Shown here piece by piece: positions 13,981-14,184 of a stretch of DNA of 14,184 bases. This DNA is from Krumholzibacterium sp965370495 (lineage in GTDB: Bacteria; Krumholzibacteriota; Krumholzibacteriia; Krumholzibacteriales; Krumholzibacteriaceae), in assembly GCA_965370495.1 (NCBI GenBank), contig CBDUUV010000070.1, positions 1-14,184 of the forward strand. Reading direction: 5' to 3'. Below the pieces are notes generated by a model, which saw only the letters and a list, made by a program, of their open reading frames with translations, made no database searches and had not been told where the DNA came from. A program made the translations under genes and the position numbers. How positions within the stretch are numbered: position 1 is the first letter of the stretch; every line of letters begins with the position of its first letter.

Positions 13981-14184
13981 ATTCTCACCCTAAATACAAT
14001 AAACGTCATGATATTATTCAATAAATATTATGCCCGCAGAGGCGCGCGGACAGTATACAGCGACTGTATCGGATGGGAAAAGAAAAAAATTTCACCGTTC
14101 GACGGCGGTTGGCATCATCATGACTTGACGGTAGTCCTCGTGGCGATACTACCAGCGCATGGCTGCCCTTAGCCAATCTAGTAT
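13981..14184. other. Intergenic region upstream of the sigma operon
   Basis: No convincing gene is seen in these 204 bases on either strand. The part next to the sigma gene is AT-rich. There is a 6-bp inverted repeat with a 3-base centre (ATACAG at 14055-14060, CTGTAT at 14064-14069), and a small hairpin near the right edge (TGGCT/AGCCA). The sigma operon promoter is expected here, but no ECF-type pair (GGAAC and CGTC) is clear to me. Confidence 0.5.

Noticed and set aside
13993..14021. TTGAAT-N17-TGTATT on the minus strand as sigma operon promoter
   Set aside because: Its start site would fall about 6 bases before the ATG and leave the AGGG ribosome site outside the transcript.
14055..14069. 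ATACAG-CGA-CTGTAT inverted repeat as an operator
   Set aside because: A 6-bp palindrome with a short centre is expected several times by chance in a window this size, and nothing else supports it.

Overview
The window looks like a chromosomal segment of a diderm (Gram-negative-type) bacterium. The main reasons are a Tol trans-envelope cluster (tolQ, tolR, a tolA/tonB-like gene, tolB), a predicted outer-membrane beta-barrel protein, and sigma70-like promoters and GGAGG-type ribosome sites throughout. I see no insertion sequence, phage gene, tRNA, rRNA or CRISPR array. Base composition is moderate and fairly even. The gene mix would fit a little-studied diderm lineage (for example an FCB-group candidate phylum), but the sequence alone does not fix the taxon.

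Layout. (1) 148-3200, minus strand: tolQ-tolR-tolA/tonB-tolB, four tightly spaced genes forming a proton-driven envelope machine. No ybgC or pal is visible. (2) 3201-3566: a divergent intergenic region with a good promoter toward the right, a weaker one toward tolQ, a 10-bp inverted repeat and a leader hairpin. (3) 3567-5363, plus: a large secreted protein with a DUF4384-like domain, a CxxCH motif, an acidic stretch, a Tyr/Trp-rich stretch and a long Arg/Ser-rich tail, followed by a terminator. (4) 5452-6633, minus: threonine synthase-family PLP enzyme. (5) 6741-9440, plus: a YfiH/PgeF (laccase-domain) protein, a class I aminotransferase and a small beta-barrel protein. (6) 9501-11775, plus: PTS EIIA (PtsN-like), a two-CBS-domain protein and an ArsB/NhaD/SLC13-type permease in one operon. 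(7) 11734-13980, minus: ECF sigma factor, membrane zinc-type anti-sigma factor, YbjQ/UPF0145 protein and a metallo-beta-lactamase-fold hydrolase in one operon. It runs convergently into the permease gene with a 42-bp overlap.

The two most interesting units are the EIIA-CBS-permease operon and the modular Tyr/Trp-then-Arg/Ser secreted protein divergent from the tol operon. The first could be a transporter controlled both by phosphorylation and by nucleotide binding, split over three genes. All functions are inferred from motifs seen by eye; no database search was run.
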